The position numbers and the translations under genes are program-made. This document shows positions 16,796 through 23,539 of a stretch of 35,769 nt of DNA, one piece after another. The stretch is taken from positions 1 to 35,769 of IMG/VR virus record IMGVR_UViG_3300008113_000615; one strand, given 5' to 3'. Within the stretch, counting starts at the first letter, position 1. Every line of letters begins with the position of its first letter. The notes below the pieces were generated by a model. The model was not told the DNA's origin, ran no database searches, and saw nothing but the letters and a program-made list of their open reading frames with translations. The stretch is from a virus.

Positions 16796-17260
16796 CTACT
16801 CCGGTGGCGGTGTTACCAGGCCTGTGAATATGTGCATAGGAATCTGACGCTTTTTCAGTAGTGCTATCAAGACTTGTTTTGTCTCGCTATCTACTTCCGT
16901 TTTCGCTTTTGATTCGGGCATCCAATCTGGAAAGGGTAGGAAATCACTTATGTTTGTTTTGGGCATCTTCTTTTTAGAGCCTGAGAAGCCGTGTGCTACT
17001 CGTAGAACTACGTCGATTAGTCTTGCATTTGTAACTGAGCTTATGTTGGCCTGAGCTTGCTCACTGTTATCGATTTCTTTGAGCACCTTTTCGATCAGGT
17101 GAATCGGAGTTCTTAGAAACGACTCACGTGAAAAGTCAGCACCGAGTGCAGACATCCGCACTCGGAGATACACGGAGTCCCAATCGCTCTCGGGGCTACG
17201 AAGGTGCGCCTCGCATTGCGCAAGGACTTCCTCAGGAGTTAGCTCTCCTGAGCCTCCTCG
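16796..17260 (-). CDS. Tail assembly chaperone, -1 frame extension (GT-like)
   Basis: This frame has no good start of its own; a GTG at 17173 opens only the last 125 residues. It stays open upstream through the end of the first chaperone gene. A -1 slip at 17266-17260 would join residue 168 of that protein to 154 residues read here, giving a 322-aa fusion like lambda gpGT. The joined part begins R-G-G-S-G-E-L-T-P-E-E-V and contains a helical core ('FLRTPIHLIEKVLKEIDN'). In siphoviruses the long form recruits the tape measure and tube protein during tail assembly. It lies just upstream of the tape measure, as expected. Confidence 0.9.
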   Translation of the reverse strand, partial: RGGSGELTPEEVLAQCEAHLRSPESDWDSVYLRVRMSALGADFSRESFLRTPIHLIEKVLKEIDNSEQAQANISSVTNARLIDVVLRVAHGFSGSKKKMPKTNISDFLPFPDWMPESKAKTEVDSETKQVLIALLKKRQIPMHIFTGLVTPPPE

Positions 17261-17266
17261 TTTCCC
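17231..17266 (-). promoter_or_regulatory. Programmed -1 frameshift site: GGGAAAC plus stem-loop
   Basis: On the minus strand the zero-frame codons GAG GGA AAC contain the heptamer G GGA AAC at 17266-17260, a canonical X XXY YYZ slip site one base different from the lambda G/GT site GGGAAAG. A 7-base spacer (17259-17253) is followed by a perfect 8-bp stem CTCAGGAG/CTCCTGAG with a 6-base loop (17252-17231). The zero-frame stop TAA lies in the loop and the first downstream stem bases. Heptamer, phase, spacing and stem all fit a -1 signal, and the -1 frame is open to 16796. Confidence 0.93.
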
Positions 17267-17763
17267 TCAACAGGACCATCCTGAGGCCAACCGTCACGTT
17301 CCCAGGTAATGAGCTTGAATACCTCCTCCATAACTTTAGTAGGCATCTTCTCGGTATCTTCAGTAGTCCAGTCTTCCGTCCGCTGCCATTCGCGCGATCT
17401 CGGGAGCTTAACCTCAGCTCGGTACTGCATGAATAGCGTCACAAATGCCACCTGCTGCTCGACTGCTCCGATTGTCTTGGACTGCAGCTCTTCGAGTTCG
17501 TCTACATAATCGTATAGAAGTTCTTGATTGTCTTCGGATGCACTGCTCAGTAGCTCCACGGCTTCCTTCGTGGAAATATCCTTATCTTTAGCAATTCGTT
17601 GAGCTAGTTTGATCGAGCTGAAGGTCGACTTTGATTGCGCTCTTGTAATCTTTTCAATCCCCTTTGATTCACCAGGAACTAGGTCTTCGTACACAGGGAA
17701 GCGAAATGGACCAATCTCGTAGTACTTTGAAGGGCCGAAGAGTAGTGATGCGTACTTACTCAT
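17239..17763 (-). CDS. Tail assembly chaperone (G-like)
   Basis: This 174-aa protein starts MSKYASLLFGPSKYYEIGPF. It is mostly helical and charged ('KSTFSSIKLAQRIAKDKDI', 'SSASEDNQELLYDYVDELEE') with an acidic end. Position between the tube genes and the tape measure, size, and the frameshift signal at its 3' end identify it as the short tail assembly chaperone. The short form would be made in excess and the frameshifted form at low level. No Shine-Dalgarno precedes the ATG; the start is coupled to a tiny upstream ORF by an ATGA overlap. Confidence 0.88.
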   Translation of the reverse strand: MSKYASLLFGPSKYYEIGPFRFPVYEDLVPGESKGIEKITRAQSKSTFSSIKLAQRIAKDKDISTKEAVELLSSASEDNQELLYDYVDELEELQSKTIGAVEQQVAFVTLFMQYRAEVKLPRSREWQRTEDWTTEDTEKMPTKVMEEVFKLITWERDGWPQDGPVEGNEEAQES

Positions 17764-17864
17764 TGTGATGCTCGTTGGAGAGTGACGTTCCAGGCTCGGG
17801 TGGAGGTCGTCTGATGGACGAGCTCGACGGGAAGCTCTACCGACACACTAGCGTCGCTCGGCAT
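17760..17864 (-). CDS. Tiny ORF before chaperone (34 aa)
   Basis: The ORF starts with ATG at 17864 and reads MPSDASVSVELPVELVHQTT and 14 more residues, with a beta-strand-like pattern. Its stop overlaps the chaperone start as ATGA. It overlaps the 35-aa ORF upstream by 17 bases in another frame, and the two together fill the gap between the tube paralogue and the chaperone. It could be a separate small protein, a leader for translational coupling, or the second half of one protein of about 65 residues broken by a frameshift. Confidence 0.4.
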   Translation of the reverse strand: MPSDASVSVELPVELVHQTTSTRAWNVTLQRASQ

Positions 17865-17955
17865 ATAGGGCGCCTACGTGAATGTAGTCCCGCTCAACTG
17901 TGCAGTTAACTGCGTAGATTCTTTTGCTGGAATCGGTGAGTAAATCTATCTGCAT
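17848..17955 (-). CDS. Tiny ORF after tail-tube paralogue (35 aa)
   Basis: The ATG at 17955 shares a base with the stop of the tube paralogue (TAATG). It reads MQIDLLTDSSKRIYAVNCTV then E-R-D-Y-I-H-V-G-A-L-Y-A-E-R-R. The sequence looks protein-like (alternating strands) and continues in sense into the next tiny ORF if read in the +1 frame. No family is recognised. Tight coupling and lack of other use for the 190-base gap support translation. Confidence 0.45.
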   Translation of the reverse strand: MQIDLLTDSSKRIYAVNCTVERDYIHVGALYAERR

Positions 17956-19292
17956 TAAGGCAGGGCGTAGACGCTGCTAGCGCGAGGCTTCACATCAGCG
18001 TTGTTGTAGCTCAGTGTGCCATCTGCTTCCACAGGACCGATTACCGTCGCTGTGCCGCCGTTAATGAAGTAGTGCTCGACGGTTGTTGATCCTACGTTTA
18101 ACTTCATTACCGGGCCAAGCCGCACTCGGCCACCATCGACGTAGGTGTGAGCAATGGTGGAGGTTGCGACCGTGAATTTGATTGTGCTTGGAGTGACCTC
18201 CGTCACTAGGAACATTGAGTGCGAGGACTCTTGCGGAAACTCTTTTATCAGTGGCTGACCGCTGCTAGTGCAGCTAAAGCGCAGACCGCTCACACTCACC
18301 CAAGTGCCGAGCTCGATTGTGGCAGTGTTGCTAAGGGTCAGTGTCACTTCGCCAGTGGTGTGGACGTAAGTGGCATTTCTGACTTGGTACTCGCGCGTGT
18401 CACGGTCTTTAACTTCAAGGATCGTGAAATCTGTTGTTTCTCCAGGCTTCGGCAAGTAGCCACTGCTGTAATTACCAGCGCTGAAACGTCCGAAGGCCAG
18501 CCCATACAGACGGACTGTGCGTCCCTCTCCAAAATGACCGAGCCCGGACATCATCAACCAGATGTCGCCATTCGCGATGTTGTAGCGCGCGTTCTCCACA
18601 CCAGCGCTCGGTGAGGTGCTGGCGACAATTGCAGTGAACTGCGGCCCGAAACGACAGACTTCGGTTAATCCATCTGCATTTTCGTTTTCGGAGTAGTTGC
18701 TGATTACTGCTTCAAACCCAAGAAAGTCATAAATGATATTTCCTTTATCGCTACCATCGATTGATCCCATTTCCTTGAGGATTTCGATGTAGATGCGGTT
18801 ATTACGTATCTTGGGGTCGTTGGCGATACGGCCGATGTCTTTTTCGTAGCGCGACTTAGCGATTAAGCTGAAGCCTCGCTCCCATGCTCCACTTGTGCGA
18901 TCTGGGATGGTGCAGACGATCGCTCCGTTAGCGTACGCGGTCATCGTTGGTACAGCGGCACGCACGCCAGGAGCCCAGCCCTCTACGTACTCTAAATTCC
19001 GCATGAAGTAACTCGTTACTGATACGGTGATCGAGGACGAGATCACTACACCGTCGGTCCAGCCACTATCACCTAGAACGTTGATATCTTGATTATTATC
19101 ATTGACTGCTATCGACATTTGGGAAATACCCTGCATGTCGATGTAGTACTCACCTTCTCCAAGAGCGGGCGGGATGATGTACCCGTTCGGGGCGTAGGTG
19201 CTGATGAACCTCCTCGGGGAGGAGGGCTCCACGGCCCGGATGATCGTGCGGGATGCCTTGTGGAAGGCGGGGCCCCTTGCGAAGTTGGACAT
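17955..19292 (-). CDS. Second tail-tube paralogue with C-terminal extension
   Basis: This 445-aa protein starts with ATG 19292, with GGAGGAG about 9 bases upstream. Its first 230 residues are clearly paralogous to the next gene: shared 'FHKA-RT', 'DNNQ(E/D)', 'LGD-GW-D' and 'VT-YFM' blocks in the same order, and 'IYDF-GF-A' near the end of the domain. An insertion lies near residues 105-125. The last 210 residues are extra beta-rich sequence with no counterpart in the 205-aa paralogue. It may decorate the tube, as C-terminal Ig-like domains do on some tube proteins, or form a special ring. It sits directly downstream of the shorter copy, so tandem duplication followed by domain gain is likely. 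Confidence 0.82.
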   Translation of the reverse strand: MSNFARGPAFHKASRTIIRAVEPSSPRRFISTYAPNGYIIPPALGEGEYYIDMQGISQMSIAVNDNNQDINVLGDSGWTDGVVISSSITVSVTSYFMRNLEYVEGWAPGVRAAVPTMTAYANGAIVCTIPDRTSGAWERGFSLIAKSRYEKDIGRIANDPKIRNNRIYIEILKEMGSIDGSDKGNIIYDFLGFEAVISNYSENENADGLTEVCRFGPQFTAIVASTSPSAGVENARYNIANGDIWLMMSGLGHFGEGRTVRLYGLAFGRFSAGNYSSGYLPKPGETTDFTILEVKDRDTREYQVRNATYVHTTGEVTLTLSNTATIELGTWVSVSGLRFSCTSSGQPLIKEFPQESSHSMFLVTEVTPSTIKFTVATSTIAHTYVDGGRVRLGPVMKLNVGSTTVEHYFINGGTATVIGPVEADGTLSYNNADVKPRASSVYALP

Positions 19293-19327
19293 GGTGGAGA
19301 CTCCTCCCGTGGGGTGGGTATGGGGCT

Positions 19328-19345
19328 ACCGGTTCCTAAACCGGT
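19328..19345 (-). promoter_or_regulatory. Perfect hairpin between the two tail-tube genes
   Basis: ACCGGTT-TAGG-AACCGGT on the minus strand gives a 7-bp perfect stem with a 4-base loop, six bases after the stop of the 205-aa tube gene. There is no T-run, so it is not a standard terminator. It could protect the 3' end of the upstream message or act as a partial pause that favours the shorter tube gene over its longer paralogue. Confidence 0.5.
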
Positions 19346-19350
19346 GAAGA

Positions 19351-19968
19351 TCAGAACTCAGAGAACGGCAGCGGATTAGCACCTGCGTCGTACTTGCCGA
19401 ACACAGGGCGACCACGCGACATCAGATCGAAGCTGATTTCGGTGAGGCCCTCGGCGGATAGTTGCTCCTGGTAGTTCTGAATGCAGGCGTTGAAGCCAGC
19501 AAAGTCGTAGATCCAGTTGCCGGTGTCACCGTTGGCGCGGCCGAGCTCCTTCATAAACTCGAAGTAGACCTCGAAGTTCTTGTCGTAGCGGCAGCGCTGG
19601 ATCGAGTCGAAGCCCTCGTCGTAGTCGCCTTTGAAGATCGGGTTGACAGAACCAGAGGCGGGGGCGTCGATGTCTTTCATGAAGTAAGTGGTCACAGAAG
19701 CCTGCACCGAGGCGCCGGTGATCACGCTGTCACTCCAGCCGTCGTCGCCGAGAAGGCGAAACTCTTGGTTGTTGTCGTTGATCTGGAACGAGCATTGGCT
19801 CACACCGGAGATCACCTTGTAGGACTCACCCGTAGCGAGGGTGGGCAGAGTGATCACGCCGTTTGCGTTCCGCGAAGCGAAGTAGCGGTTCGGCGGGGTC
19901 AGTGGTGCCACACGCACCAGGGTGCGGTGGGCTTTGTGAAACGAAAGACCAATGGCGTAGTCGGCCAT
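19351..19968 (-). CDS. Major tail (tube) protein
   Basis: This 205-aa protein starts MADYAIGLSFHKAHRTLVRV. The ATG at 19968 has AAGGAG about 9 bases upstream, a strong site that fits high expression. It contains 'CSFQINDNNQEFRLLGDDGW', 'ASVTTYFMKDI', 'CRYDKNFEVYFEFMKELG' and 'NWIYDFAGFNACIQNYQEQL'. Size, place between the tail terminator and the chaperones, strong ribosome site, and a following hairpin all fit the major tube subunit. The paralogue downstream shares the whole fold. Exact family name is not assigned. Confidence 0.82.
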   Translation of the reverse strand: MADYAIGLSFHKAHRTLVRVAPLTPPNRYFASRNANGVITLPTLATGESYKVISGVSQCSFQINDNNQEFRLLGDDGWSDSVITGASVQASVTTYFMKDIDAPASGSVNPIFKGDYDEGFDSIQRCRYDKNFEVYFEFMKELGRANGDTGNWIYDFAGFNACIQNYQEQLSAEGLTEISFDLMSRGRPVFGKYDAGANPLPFSEF

Positions 19969-19980
19969 GATGCCTTCTCC

Positions 19981-20454
19981 TTAGGGAATGGGTGGGTTCT
20001 GAACAGCGCCGAGAATTCGGGCTGTAAGGGCCTCGAAGGTGGCCTCGGTGCGGGGCATGTACGTCGTCTGGTCGCGGGGAAACGCCCTCGCGAGACGGCG
20101 GCGGATGTCCAGCATGGAAACCGGCATCTTTGTGCCCGCCTTGGTCCCGTAGTTCGTGAAGCGGACAAGCCACCTCTCGAAGGAGATGACGCCATTCACT
20201 GACCCCGGTGACGTGATGTCTTCAGGTACGTCCTGGATTGTGCATTCAATCCCTGTGATCTTCCAGTTAGATGGCACCATCTGCGCACCTACCACGTACA
20301 CCGCTGGGCGGCGATTGTTGTTGGGAAGCGTGTAGTAGCCAGGCCACTGGGTGTAGGGCTTGAGCGTTCCAGCCGGCGTATAAAGATCGAGGATGTATTT
20401 CTCGATCGTGCTGCGTAGCAGTGTTACAGGCGGCCAGTTCGTACCGGTAGTCAT
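19981..20454 (-). CDS. Tail terminator / completion protein candidate
   Basis: This 157-aa protein begins MTTGTNWPPVTLLRSTIEKY and has 'WKITGIECTIQDVPEDI' followed by 'FERWLVRFTNYGT' and 'MLDIRRRLARAF'. An N-terminal helix followed by mixed strands is usual for tail terminators, and the gene lies between the gp10-like protein and the tube gene, the standard site. It overlaps the previous gene by four bases. No motif gives the family with certainty; it may also be a tail-completion protein. Confidence 0.65.
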   Translation of the reverse strand: MTTGTNWPPVTLLRSTIEKYILDLYTPAGTLKPYTQWPGYYTLPNNNRRPAVYVVGAQMVPSNWKITGIECTIQDVPEDITSPGSVNGVISFERWLVRFTNYGTKAGTKMPVSMLDIRRRLARAFPRDQTTYMPRTEATFEALTARILGAVQNPPIP

Positions 20455-20819
20455 CGTTGCTCCTCAATGGCGGCGTTGAGGAATTGGCCGAACTTGGTTG
20501 GAAGCTCCTCGAGAGGGGCTTTGGTCCAAGGACGACCGGGGAATCGCTGGCCGTTCAGGCCAACGCCGCCCTCGTGGACTTCTGTTGCGTATTCGAGTGG
20601 CCAGGTGAAGGTCACACTGCCGTCGGATTGCTGTTCGCGGGTCTGACTCGCGCGCAGCCGCCCGGTGTCCACGATGTCCCTCACCTGCGGTGGTGAGGGA
20701 AAATCCCATTTCACTGCTGAGATTTCCTCGGTGAAGCGGGCGTCCAGATACAGCGCGGTTTTCTTGAGAGCCTTGTTAACGGCCTCGTCGAAGTTGCGCT
20801 GAAGATCGAGACGTGCCAT
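20451..20819 (-). CDS. HK97 gp10-like neck / head-tail joining protein
   Basis: This 122-aa protein begins with a helix ('LQRNFDEAVNKALKKTALYL'), then has 'VRDIVDTGRLRAS', 'TFTWPLEYATEVHEGG' and 'FPGRPWTKAPLEEL'. The 'D-T-G-x-L-R' element, the 'Y-A-x-x-V-H-E-G' element and a late 'G-R-P-W' are the hallmark order of the HK97 gp10 family of head-tail joining proteins. It would act in the neck joining head and tail. Start ATG 20819 shares a base with the preceding stop. Confidence 0.8.
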   Translation of the reverse strand: MARLDLQRNFDEAVNKALKKTALYLDARFTEEISAVKWDFPSPPQVRDIVDTGRLRASQTREQQSDGSVTFTWPLEYATEVHEGGVGLNGQRFPGRPWTKAPLEELPTKFGQFLNAAIEEQR

Positions 20820-21214
20820 CAGGTGCCTCCATTCACACGGAATGTGCCTTGGAAGGCTTGCCGCAAGTCCCGACGGTGGAAGGAATCCATCGCGAGGTCG
20901 AATGTCAGCTCAAAGCGGCCCAGCACACCATTGACGGTGGCCTCCGCCTGAGAGCCATTCGTGATGCGGTTATCGAAGATCGTGGGCGTCAGAAGACGTC
21001 CTCGGCAGCTGTAGGTCGTGTTGTCGACGCCCGGTTGGGCCTGCCAGTTGGGAGCTTCGAGTGTGATAGCGGCCAGGTACTCCAAGACCTCGACGCCCTG
21101 GACCGGATTACCGGTCGTCGGGTCGTCGGTGATGGTGGAATTGCCAACCTCGAATGCCAGCTGGGCGTTACCCCAAGGGGCGTAGGTGGCAATGGTTTCG
21201 GAGGTGATGGCCAT
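20819..21214 (-). CDS. Head closure / connector protein candidate
   Basis: This 131-aa protein begins MAITSETIATYAPWGNAQLA. The middle holds 'VEVLEYLAAITLEAPNWQAQ' and later 'NGVLGRFELTFDLAMDSF', a beta-barrel-like pattern. It lies between the DUF4054-like adaptor and the gp10-like neck protein, where the head-closure (stopper) protein is usually encoded. No family signature is certain, so the role rests mainly on position. Confidence 0.65.
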   Translation of the reverse strand: MAITSETIATYAPWGNAQLAFEVGNSTITDDPTTGNPVQGVEVLEYLAAITLEAPNWQAQPGVDNTTYSCRGRLLTPTIFDNRITNGSQAEATVNGVLGRFELTFDLAMDSFHRRDLRQAFQGTFRVNGGT

Positions 21215-21216
21215 GG

Positions 21217-21525
21217 CTACACCGCGAATCCGGACAGAGGGAGCGTGGCGAGCAGGCGTTTGTACTCCTGGCCGTAGAGGGTGGAGTCGAGCCCCGTCCC
21301 AGTGGGGTTACCACTGGGTGAGCCGACTTGGAGGCCGATTTGCATCGTCCGTCCAGCCAGAAGATGAGCGGAGAGAAGGAACACGGCTTGCGCGTAACGC
21401 GCACCCCAGAGTGTTTCTGAGGTTGAATGAGACGCCTCCGTCACGGCTCGCTCGACAACGTCAACCAGGATTTCGTTGAATTCCGGGAAGCGTGCGAGGA
21501 AATCCGTGGTGGAAGGCGCCGCCAT
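21217..21525 (-). CDS. DUF4054-like head-tail adaptor
   Basis: This 102-aa protein starts MAAPSTTDFLARFPEFNEIL. The pattern 'F-L-x-R-F-P-E-F', a helix ('VDVVERAVTEAS'), 'W-G-x-R-Y-x-x-A-V-F-L-L-S-A-H-L' and a final 'YGQEYKRLLATLP' is that of DUF4054 proteins, the adaptor that binds the portal ring in DUF2184-capsid phages. Size is normal for the family. Its start shares a base with the stop of the preceding gene. Confidence 0.83.
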   Translation of the reverse strand: MAAPSTTDFLARFPEFNEILVDVVERAVTEASHSTSETLWGARYAQAVFLLSAHLLAGRTMQIGLQVGSPSGNPTGTGLDSTLYGQEYKRLLATLPLSGFAV

Positions 21526-21938
21526 CAGCCGTTACCTTCTGTAATCGCTTGGATCCGCTTTGCGATGGCATTACGGACCTTGATGCGCTGCTCTTTCGCA
21601 GACCACTTGTTGAGCTGCTCGGTATCGAAGGATGCTTCGACCAGCTCGAGCGCCTGAGTAATCGGCATGTCAGCGATGGTGTCGCTTTGTGCAGCAGGCG
21701 CGGCCTCGGTTGTTGTGGCCTCTTCAGCATCGATGCGTAGGGCACCGAGCTTCATCAGGTTCTTCACCACGTCGTAGCCCTTGATCTTCTCCCAGACGTC
21801 CTCGGGGAAATTCCGGGTGACGCCAGAGACGACTTGGATGTGTTCGGACAGGCCGCCACCTCCAACGAACGAGAAACCGATGGTGCACTCCTTGTCCATC
21901 GGCGGATTTTCAAGTTCGGGTCGGTAAACAAGGATCAT
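21525..21938 (-). CDS. Head-region protein of unknown role
   Basis: This 137-aa protein has an N-terminal beta part ('CTIGFSFVGGGGLSEHIQVV', 'FPEDVWEKIKGYD'), an Ala/Thr-rich linker near residues 73-85, and a C-terminal helical part ('FDTEQLNKWSAKEQRIKVRN'). It lies between the capsid gene and the DUF4054-like adaptor, where many phages of this type carry a small head or connector-associated protein. The two-domain layout with a charged helical end is all that can be seen. Family not recognised. Confidence 0.7.
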   Translation of the reverse strand: MILVYRPELENPPMDKECTIGFSFVGGGGLSEHIQVVSGVTRNFPEDVWEKIKGYDVVKNLMKLGALRIDAEEATTTEAAPAAQSDTIADMPITQALELVEASFDTEQLNKWSAKEQRIKVRNAIAKRIQAITEGNG

Positions 21939-21977
21939 GGTTAGGACGAGATGAAGGGATAACCGAATCTGAGTAGG

Positions 21978-22895
21978 TCAGGCTTTCTCAAGAACGAGGG
22001 CGCTCTTGGGGTAGTAGAGAGCCAATCCGCCGATGCGAGCGTGCGCTGCAACGGAGAACTCCAGTGCTTGACGCAGGGGAGGCAGGAATTCCAGAGGTTG
22101 GGGGATGTGCAGTTGCAGCTTGTCGGGGCTGCGGTCGTACACCAGGATCCGATCCTTGGAAAGAGTGCCATTCGACTTGCCGGCCTCGAGCTCGTTGATG
22201 GGCTCGATGGCTTGGATCATCGGGTTGGTGCGCAGGAAAAACTCCATCACCGTGGTGTCGGAGGTGCTGCTACGCGGGGTGGTGGAGATGATGCGGTACA
22301 CGTTGTAGGGCACCAGCATCGTGTTGGGCATCTCCTTCATGTTGCTGTTCTGCACGAGGCGGGTGGGTGCCTCGTTGAGCAGGGCCAGCATCTCGTCGGT
22401 GGTCACACCGGCGGTGTCGAACCACTTGTCGGGTACAAGCTTGTCGACTTGGTCATTGTTGAAGAAGCCCTTCATGCCAGAGGGGGAATCGCCGAAGTAG
22501 GCGATCTCCTGGACCTTCTCCTCGTAGGCGCGGCGCACGGCGTTCGCCCGGCGTTGCTCGAGGTTCATGCCGGGCACCATGGCGGCGGCACGGGTCTCTT
22601 GGATGGTGTAGGCGAAGGAGGCACCGAGGGAGCGAACCGGGTGGGTCACTTCCTTGCGGAGCACGTCAGCGCGGGGCAGATCCTGCGCTTTATCGCCGAT
22701 CACCTTCATCGAGCCTTGCTTGTCGAAGACGCGATAGGTGTAGGAATCAGAGCCGTTCCCGACCTCGGAGGAGATGGGAATCAGGGACGAGTATTTGATG
22801 TCGGCGTACTCGACCTCAAAGGTGCGAGCAAGGATTGTCTCTAGCTCGCGGGCGAGAAAGACGCCGACCTCGTCGTTACGGATTTCGGTGGTCAT
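21978..22895 (-). CDS. Major capsid protein (DUF2184-like)
   Basis: This 305-aa protein is counted from ATG 22895, which has GGAG about 9 bases upstream; a TTG at 22916 is rejected. It starts MTTEIRNDEVGVFLARELET. Recognisable blocks are 'SLIPISSEVGNGSDSYTYRV', 'GASFAYTIQETRAAAMVPGM', 'EQRRANAVRRAYEEKVQEIA' and 'AYFGDS--GMKGFFN', which together match DUF2184-type HK97-fold capsid proteins. The late part has 'LVPYNVYRIISTT' and 'PLEFLPPLRQALEF'. It forms the icosahedral shell. It follows the cement-protein gene and precedes the connector genes. Confidence 0.9.
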   Translation of the reverse strand: MTTEIRNDEVGVFLARELETILARTFEVEYADIKYSSLIPISSEVGNGSDSYTYRVFDKQGSMKVIGDKAQDLPRADVLRKEVTHPVRSLGASFAYTIQETRAAAMVPGMNLEQRRANAVRRAYEEKVQEIAYFGDSPSGMKGFFNNDQVDKLVPDKWFDTAGVTTDEMLALLNEAPTRLVQNSNMKEMPNTMLVPYNVYRIISTTPRSSTSDTTVMEFFLRTNPMIQAIEPINELEAGKSNGTLSKDRILVYDRSPDKLQLHIPQPLEFLPPLRQALEFSVAAHARIGGLALYYPKSALVLEKA

Positions 22896-22912
22896 GGGGA
22901 GAAGCTCCGTGA

Positions 22913-23527
22913 TCAAGTGTCGGCGGAGTAGGTCATGCTGGGGATGTCAATCTCCAGCAGAACCAAGCCAGCGGCCGAGGTTTCGGACAGCCAACGTGCG
23001 CCAGCCGTGATGGCGACGGTTTTGTTGGCGACGGCGGTCTTCGTGAAGCGGCCCAGTGCAGCACCGGAAACGGTGCCCGAGTGGTCAGCTTTGAAGAAGC
23101 GCACGGCATCGCCGAGGGCGACAGCAGCGGTCGAGTACACCCAAACAACGCCCTTGGAGACCACGTTGAGGGTCTCTTTGTCGGGGTAACCCACGCGGCC
23201 GTCGGCGTAGACGGGGGTGGGGTTGGGGGTATATGCGGAACCACCGCTCACGCCCTCGAGCACCATGGAGCTGATCGCCAGACCTTGAATGTTGGTCACG
23301 CCGGTGGCGATCTCAACAGCGAGGGCGTCGTTACTGGTGGGGGTGTTGTCAGTGGCAACCAGCACGCCGTAGGGGATGGCTGCGCCGGTTTGGTTGCGGA
23401 AGCTGCGGGACACGTATGCCTGCAGATCCGCGATCATGCCCTCATGACCCACGACTTGGGTCAGGGGGTAGCTGCCTTGAGCGCCGGCCGGATTGGCGAC
23501 GGTGGTAGCGGTAAAGATGACTGCCAT
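22913..23527 (-). CDS. Capsid cement / decoration protein
   Basis: This 204-aa protein starts MAVIFTATTVANPAGAQGSY, with AAGGAG about 8 bases upstream of the ATG, a strong site. It has a short N-terminal arm followed by a beta-barrel-like domain with 'IPYGVLVATDN', 'IQGLAISSMVLE' and 'GVVWVYSTAAVALGDAVRFF'. The features match structural cement proteins (Gp24-like group) that stabilise DUF2184-type capsids. It lies between the protease and the capsid gene, as usual. The high predicted translation fits a protein made in hundreds of copies. Confidence 0.8.
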   Translation of the reverse strand: MAVIFTATTVANPAGAQGSYPLTQVVGHEGMIADLQAYVSRSFRNQTGAAIPYGVLVATDNTPTSNDALAVEIATGVTNIQGLAISSMVLEGVSGGSAYTPNPTPVYADGRVGYPDKETLNVVSKGVVWVYSTAAVALGDAVRFFKADHSGTVSGAALGRFTKTAVANKTVAITAGARWLSETSAAGLVLLEIDIPSMTYSADT

Positions 23528-23539
23528 GGAAGGAACTCC

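Noticed and set aside
22041-22844. 267-aa plus-strand frame across the capsid gene
   Set aside because: It is the complement of the confident capsid gene, has low-complexity Gly/Val/His composition, and has no ribosome site or neighbours on that strand.
22896-22916. Start of the capsid gene at 22916
   Set aside because: It is a TTG; ATG 22895 has GGAG at good spacing.
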